Shown here: positions 6,478 to 10,088 of the stretch, in pieces
Position numbering within the stretch: position 1 is the first letter of the stretch
Layout of the letters: every line of letters begins with the position of its first letter
NCBI GenBank assembly: GCA_003542935.1
Contig: DPJQ01000096.1
Coordinates: 1 to 10,088 of the forward strand
Reading direction: 5' to 3'
Source: Lachnospiraceae bacterium
GTDB taxonomy: Bacteria > Bacillota > Clostridia > Lachnospirales > Lachnospiraceae
Length of the DNA stretch: 10,088 bases
Program-made: the position numbers and the translations under genes
Notes under the pieces: model-generated
What the model was told of the DNA's origin: nothing
Databases searched by the model: none
Seen by the model: the letters and a program-made list of their open reading frames with translations, nothing else

Positions 6478-6523
6478 AGGCACTTGTCGTTTTGCATTTT
6501 GCAATGGGCGGCAGGTGCTTTTT
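6478..6523 (+). terminator. Terminator after rpsA with a nested loop stem
   Basis: GCACTTGTCG (6480-6489) pairs with CGGCAGGTGC (6509-6518) over ten positions with two G-U wobbles, followed by five T (6519-6523). The loop holds its own perfect stem TTGCA (6492-6496) with TGCAA (6500-6504). The T run is short, so termination may be partial and the next gene, 43 bases on, may get read-through. This fits the absence of a clear promoter before that gene. Confidence 0.82.
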
Positions 6524-6566
6524 CACAAAATAAAACAGGGAAATTATGGAGGAGGAGAGCGGCAAG

Positions 6567-8489
6567 ATGAGGAAGAGAATATTTACATCCGTAGTGCTTA
6601 TGCTGGCTTTGTGGATAGCCCTGCCATGTATTCAGACTGAGGGGGCAGCTGCATCAAGAACAAAGGTAGCAGAGGCTCTCACTGATGCGGAAATGGACTA
6701 TCAATTGGACAAAAGCTGTGTCTATGTCCAGGATCCCGGACCGTACAGTGAGGGAATATTGGATTGTGAGAATATCAAGGTGGAGCAGAATACATATTTT
6801 GCTGAAGTGTCCGGAGATGAAAAGTATCTGGCAGTGTATGACGCCTATTTCAGGCTGCTTAGGGACACCAACCCCAACCTCAGTCTTGTGAAAACCAATG
6901 AGAGTATACATGATACTATTTCTATTTATTCCGCCGGTTTTGATTATACCGGAACCAGTAAAGTGACTACAAAAAGAGCAATACAATATGGTAAGGAAGA
7001 ACAGGCAAATGTTACCCTGTACTGTTCCCGGCAGGAAGGACGAATTAAAATCTACGTAAATATTCCTCTGGAGATGAGATTTGCGGATCTGGGATACCGG
7101 TACAACGGTTCCAGAATTTCCACTGCCTATGTGGGCGGTTCGGTGAAAGCGGGACTCTATAAATGCAGTGACGGAACTTTTCAGACAACGGACGGCAGGC
7201 TGTCTACTTCCCTGAATGCTGCCCAGGTAATCCGGGACGGGAAGACTTATACGGCGTCTGCGGCATATGAGAGGGAGGGAACAAATGATATTCTGCGAGT
7301 GAAGGGATTTTACAGGAACGAAATGTTTCTTTTCTGCACACCGGCGGATTTCCTGGCTCAGGGTGATATCTTTCGGATGTATGAGCTGGAATCCCAGTCG
7401 GAATATCTGATGCATAATGGCGGTGACAGGGGCAGCCAGGAAGATTCCCTTACGGCTTTTAGATATTCAGAACCGGGGGTTTTTGGCGCCTGCCATGACG
7501 GGAGCTATATTGTCCCGGTTCGGGGACCGTTGAACCGGTTTGAAGCGTTGACGGTGCGGGTGATGTACTATGTGCCGGGAAAAGAGGCAGTATATTATAT
7601 TTACGCAAAATATGTCGCTGCTCCCCATGAAATTGAAGCGTTGTGTGCTATCGATATTTCGGACACCACTACAGCCGAGGAAAAAGCCAACACGATTACC
7701 CTGCAAACAGGTCAGACAGCCCGGCTGGAGGCTCCGCCCAGTGACAGCTGGCAGGCTTTTTCCAAGTGGGAAGTCCGATCGGGCAGTGACCTGGTCAAAT
7801 TGAGCAGCAACAGTGGAACGGCAGTGACCGTTACGGCTTTGAAAGCGGGAACGGCCCAAATTCAGGCCGAGACGAGCTACCCCTACACTTATGAGGATCC
7901 TCTGACCCATGCAGAACGGAGAAACTGGACGACGGATTACAAAACGTATACACTCCGGATTACTTCGGCGGAAAGCGGCGGTTCTTCGGCGGCTCCAAAG
8001 AAAGGGACGACACTGAAGAAAGGGAGTATTTCCTATAAAGTAACCAAAGCCAAATCCGCGGTGGAATTTGCAAAAGCACCTGGTACAGCAGCTTCTGTAT
8101 CGGTTCCCGATACGGTAAAGATCAATGGCATCACTTACAAAGTGACATCCATAGCTGCCAATGCCTTGAAAGGAAACAGGAAAGTTACAAAAGTCACAAT
8201 CGGAAAGAATGTGACATCGATCGGAAAGAATGCATTTAACGGCTGTAAAGAACTTTCAAAAGTCACACTGGGAACCGGGGTCAAAAAAATAGCAGCGTCG
8301 GCCTTCCAGATGTGTCCGAAGCTTAAGAACATTACAGTTAAATCTACAAAATTGACAAGTGTGGGCAAGAATGCGTTTAAAGGCATTCATACTGCGGCCA
8401 AAATCAAAGTACCGGCGAAAAAGCTCAAAGCCTACAAGAAACTTTTAAAAGGAAAGGGCCAGGGCAAAAAGGTAAAGATTGTAAAATAG
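6567..8489 (+). CDS. Secreted BspA-type leucine-rich-repeat protein with unrecognised N-terminal region
   Basis: This 640-residue protein begins with a clear Sec signal peptide: MRKRIF, a hydrophobic core to about residue 20, and likely cleavage after the AAA at 27-29. GGAGGAGGAG (6548-6557) is nine bases before ATG 6567 and decides this start over the ATG at 6546, which precedes it. Residues about 30-350 are rich in Tyr, Gly and charged residues, look beta-rich, and match no family I recognise. Residues about 370-465 resemble a bacterial Ig-like domain (ITLQTGQTARLEAP, then VTALKAGTAQIQAET). After a GGSS linker, residues about 515-614 are BspA-type LRR_5 repeats (VTIGKNVTSIGKNAFNGC and similar). 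The last 29 residues contain 13 lysines. There is no LPXTG sorting motif, lipobox or membrane anchor, so it is exported and may stick to the wall by charge. LRR_5 proteins are often surface or binding proteins; the ligand is unknown. No clear own promoter was found. Confidence 0.9.
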   Translation: MRKRIFTSVVLMLALWIALPCIQTEGAAASRTKVAEALTDAEMDYQLDKSCVYVQDPGPYSEGILDCENIKVEQNTYFAEVSGDEKYLAVYDAYFRLLRDTNPNLSLVKTNESIHDTISIYSAGFDYTGTSKVTTKRAIQYGKEEQANVTLYCSRQEGRIKIYVNIPLEMRFADLGYRYNGSRISTAYVGGSVKAGLYKCSDGTFQTTDGRLSTSLNAAQVIRDGKTYTASAAYEREGTNDILRVKGFYRNEMFLFCTPADFLAQGDIFRMYELESQSEYLMHNGGDRGSQEDSLTAFRYSEPGVFGACHDGSYIVPVRGPLNRFEALTVRVMYYVPGKEAVYYIYAKYVAAPHEIEALCAIDISDTTTAEEKANTITLQTGQTARLEAPPSDSWQAFSKWEVRSGSDLVKLSSNSGTAVTVTALKAGTAQIQAETSYPYTYEDPLTHAERRNWTTDYKTYTLRITSAESGGSSAAPKKGTTLKKGSISYKVTKAKSAVEFAKAPGTAASVSVPDTVKINGITYKVTSIAANALKGNRKVTKVTIGKNVTSIGKNAFNGCKELSKVTLGTGVKKIAASAFQMCPKLKNITVKSTKLTSVGKNAFKGIHTAAKIKVPAKKLKAYKKLLKGKGQGKKVKIVK

Positions 8490-8491
8490 CG

Positions 8492-8515
8492 TATGTCCTT
8501 GAAACTGCGGACATA
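8492..8515. terminator. Hairpin between convergent genes, possible weak bidirectional terminator
   Basis: TATGTCC (8492-8498) and GGACATA (8509-8515) are perfect inverted arms around ten bases, within the 47 bases between the secreted-protein stop and the end of the minus-strand nuclease gene. No clean T tract follows on either strand (only scattered T on + near 8528-8538), so the terminator call is tentative. It is the only candidate in the gap. Confidence 0.4.
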
Positions 8516-8536
8516 TGGAAGCGAGATGTTTCTGTT

Positions 8537-9610
8537 TTAACTCAGAGCGTGTTGAATTATTTGCGCCGCATAAATGGACAGGTGGTTTATATCATCCAGT
8601 AACGTATGATCATATAAGAAATAGCCGGTTTTATCACCCCTGTTTTCCCGGAAGACAGGGGTGAAGCTGTCTTTCCACTGGGGCAGGAACGTTCCGGTAC
8701 GACGTTCGTAACAGGTATCCGGTGTGGCTTTCTGACGATAGGCAGGGTCGGTGTAGACGGCTACGCTTTTATGCAGGGCACGGTCCTCCCGGGGAAGATA
8801 ATAGTAGTTCCGGTAATCCGGAAAATACAGCCGGAGCTCATCGTGGCGTTTGGGCAGCCGCAGTGAGATCCGGCCGTTTCCCACGGATAAACAAATATGT
8901 TCTTTTTCGACAGCCAGAGACAGGGGCAGCGTTTCCGCAGGAATGAGACGGAGAGTCAGGCTGTCCGGCTCATCCTCACAGCGTTCAAGGGCCAGAGGCA
9001 GTATGCCGTTTTGCAATGCCAGAAAAGAAAAAAGGCGCTGTATCTGTATCATGCCCGTAAGATCTTCATGATTATGGAGGAACAGACATTCCAGAAGTTC
9101 CGGTTCACCGGTCTGCAGCCATTTTTTGTACAGTTCGATCAGCTCTTTTCCGGTGTACCTGTCCTTTCGGTGTAACCCCACAGCCCGTTCCACGGTTTTT
9201 AATTTCATATTTTCCACGTCCAGCCAGGGTTTCAGCGGGCGGAAGCGAGTGTAAAGATCACAGCTCTCTATGTGAAAAGGCGACGGGTCGAGTCCGTAAA
9301 AGGCACACTTACGAACCAGATAAGGAATGTCAAAAGAAGAACCGTTATAGTGGATAAGATATGCGAAACCTGAGATTAACTGCAAAAAATCCTGCAAAAC
9401 AGCGTCCTCATCACCGGGTTTTTCGGCAAACCACTGGCGGAGACAAAAAGTATCTTCGGACAGCCACATGGCGCCGATCAGGTACAGATGGGAGCATCGG
9501 TGATTCAGCCCTGTGGTCTCAATATCAAAGAAAAGCGCCTGATGCCAGTCAAATCCGGCAAATGTGCTCAGTGCATTATTGATATCCAGTATTCTGCTTA
9601 CAATTTTCAT
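8537..9610 (-). CDS. YprB-like ribonuclease H-fold (DnaQ-type) 3'-5' exonuclease
   Basis: The 357-residue protein has an N-terminal RNase H-like exonuclease domain of the YprB type (residues about 20-200). Exo I is FFDIETTGL with D29 and E31, Exo II is YNGSSFDIPYL with D94, and Exo III is HNHEDLTGM with D183. These four acidic residues would bind the two metal ions. Its substrate, RNA or DNA, is not known. Residues about 200-357 form a second module with no assigned fold, including a Tyr-rich FPDYRNYYYLP stretch; it lacks the obvious TPR region described for Bacillus YprB. There is no signal peptide, so it is cytoplasmic. AAAGGA (9622-9627 on the minus strand) is 11 bases before the ATG, a little far. 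It is the only minus-strand gene, divergent from ruvA by 85 bases and convergent with the secreted-protein gene. A role in DNA or RNA maintenance is plausible but unproven. Confidence 0.9.
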   Translation of the reverse strand: MKIVSRILDINNALSTFAGFDWHQALFFDIETTGLNHRCSHLYLIGAMWLSEDTFCLRQWFAEKPGDEDAVLQDFLQLISGFAYLIHYNGSSFDIPYLVRKCAFYGLDPSPFHIESCDLYTRFRPLKPWLDVENMKLKTVERAVGLHRKDRYTGKELIELYKKWLQTGEPELLECLFLHNHEDLTGMIQIQRLFSFLALQNGILPLALERCEDEPDSLTLRLIPAETLPLSLAVEKEHICLSVGNGRISLRLPKRHDELRLYFPDYRNYYYLPREDRALHKSVAVYTDPAYRQKATPDTCYERRTGTFLPQWKDSFTPVFRENRGDKTGYFLYDHTLLDDINHLSIYAAQIIQHALS

Positions 9611-9621
9611 TGCAAATCTTG

Positions 9622-9627
9622 TCCTTT
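9622..9627 (-). promoter_or_regulatory. Ribosome binding site of the YprB-like nuclease gene
   Basis: AAAGGA on the minus strand, 11 bases upstream of the ATG at 9610-9608. It is the only Shine-Dalgarno-like sequence near the start. The spacing is longer than optimal. Confidence 0.55.
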
Positions 9628-9645
9628 CACGTTAAAATCATAGGG

Positions 9646-9656
9646 TGGCATTGCCA
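9646..9656. repeat. 11-bp palindrome at the predicted nuclease transcription start
   Basis: TGGCA-T-TGCCA is a perfect palindrome about a central T. Its right end touches the minus-strand -10 element and the predicted start falls within it. This is a typical place for a repressor operator, but no known regulator site was recognised. Confidence 0.35.
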
Positions 9657-9664
9657 TTATAGCA
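9656..9664 (-). promoter_or_regulatory. Extended -10 promoter for the YprB-like nuclease gene
   Basis: The minus strand reads TGCTATAAT, a perfect -10 with the TGn extension. The -35 position (near 9679-9684) is poor, which is normal for extended -10 promoters. The transcript would start near 9649 with a leader of about 40 nt. On the + strand, a promoter for ruvA in the same gap is less clear: TTAAAA (9632-9637) and CATTAT (9655-9660) are 17 bases apart but match only 4 of 6 each. Confidence 0.6.
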
Positions 9665-9695
9665 AAAGAAAGAAAAACGGGAAAGAAAAAAGATT

Positions 9696-10088
9696 ATGAT
9701 TCGATATATATGTGGAACTGTCACAGACATGGAGGAAAACTGCATTATTCTGGAAAATCATGGCGTAGGCTACCGTATTTTTATGTCGGCCTCAGCCATG
9801 GGCGGGCATGTCCGTGTAGGCGACGAGATGAAAATCCATACTTATATGAGTGTCCGCGAGGACGCTATGCTGCTTTACGGTTTCCTGACCAGAGACGATC
9901 TGCGGCTGTTTGAGCTTCTGATCGGTGTCAGCGGTATCGGACCCAAAGGAGGATTGAGTATTTTGTCGGCGTTGTCTGCCGATGAGCTGCGCTTTGCCAT
10001 ACTGTCCGATGATGCCGCCTCTATAGCCAGAGCGCCGGGGATAGGAAAAAAGACAGCCCAGAAGCTGATTCTGGAGCTGAAGGACAAG
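9696..10088 (+). CDS. ruvA: Holliday junction branch migration complex subunit RuvA (3' end missing)
   Basis: RuvA binds four-way DNA junctions and loads the RuvB helicase for branch migration. The 131 visible residues begin MIRYICGTVTDM, the usual RuvA N-terminus, and form the OB-fold domain I (about 1-62, with GVGYRIFMS at 23-31 and the acidic REDAMLLYGF at 54-63). Domain II follows with two helix-hairpin-helix motifs, LIGVSGIGPKGG (75-86) and APGIGKKTAQKLILEL (113-128). The window ends before domain III, which contacts RuvB, so about a third is missing. There is no frameshift or lost residue in the visible part. The ribosome site is weak: GGGAAAG (9679-9685) and an A-rich purine run before ATG 9696. 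ruvB would be expected downstream. No LexA (SOS) box of the CGAAC-N4-GTTCG type was seen upstream. Confidence 0.96.
   Translation, partial: MIRYICGTVTDMEENCIILENHGVGYRIFMSASAMGGHVRVGDEMKIHTYMSVREDAMLLYGFLTRDDLRLFELLIGVSGIGPKGGLSILSALSADELRFAILSDDAASIARAPGIGKKTAQKLILELKDK

Noticed and set aside
6567..6660. Lipoprotein signal in the secreted LRR protein
   Set aside because: The only candidate Cys (residue 21) is preceded by ALP, which does not fit a lipobox. A Sec signal with AAA cleavage fits better.
8199..8232. 13-bp direct repeat ATCGGAAAGAATG
   Set aside because: It lies within the leucine-rich repeats and encodes the repeated IGKN motif, so it is not a separate element.
9710..9913. 67-codon + strand frame near the right edge
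   Set aside because: It is out of frame with ruvA, which explains the same bases with clear family motifs.
1..10088. Mobile element, CRISPR array, tRNA or rRNA
   Set aside because: No transposase or integrase motif, regularly spaced repeats, or RNA gene hallmarks were found on either strand.

Overview
The window is about 10 kb of bacterial chromosome, densely coding and mostly on the + strand. The gene content suggests a low-to-mid GC Firmicute of the class Clostridia, probably Lachnospiraceae-like. Supporting signs are purine-rich GGAG-type ribosome sites, an MEP-pathway ispH next to a four-domain S1 gene, a secreted BspA-type leucine-rich-repeat protein with a lysine-rich tail, and local GC near or above 50%. 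The taxonomic placement is inference. I see no mobile element, CRISPR array, tRNA or rRNA.

Layout. (1) 1-1395: the 3' part of a dNTP triphosphohydrolase gene (dgt), cut by the left edge and closed by a strong intrinsic terminator. (2) 1442-2314: a compact subtilisin-family protease with a complete catalytic triad but no signal peptide or propeptide. (3) 2336-6523: an apparent operon. It starts at a good sigma-A promoter overlapped by two inverted repeats, followed by a leader of about 125 nt. The genes are an HI0933/BaiN-family flavoprotein, cytidylate kinase (cmk), IspH and ribosomal protein S1 (rpsA), ending at a hairpin terminator. ispH and rpsA overlap by 20 nt, and a second promoter candidate lies inside ispH in a distinctly AT-rich stretch. 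(4) 6567-8489: a secreted protein with an unrecognised N-terminal half, an Ig-like segment, BspA-type LRRs and a Lys-rich end. (5) 8537-9610, minus strand: a YprB-like RNase H-fold exonuclease, convergent with the secreted-protein gene and divergent from ruvA. (6) 9696-10088: the 5' part of ruvA, cut by the right edge.

How they work together. Most genes are housekeeping: nucleotide pool control (Dgt, Cmk), isoprenoid precursor synthesis (IspH), translation (S1) and recombination or repair (RuvA, perhaps the YprB-like nuclease). The operon couples nucleotide, isoprenoid and translation genes. The internal promoter candidate would let S1 be made at higher levels than IspH. The accessory items are the cytoplasmic-looking subtilase and the secreted LRR protein.

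I did not find a clearly new multi-gene system. The points most worth a second look are the regulatory architecture inside ispH and upstream of the flavoprotein gene, the propeptide-less subtilase, and the unrecognised half of the secreted protein.
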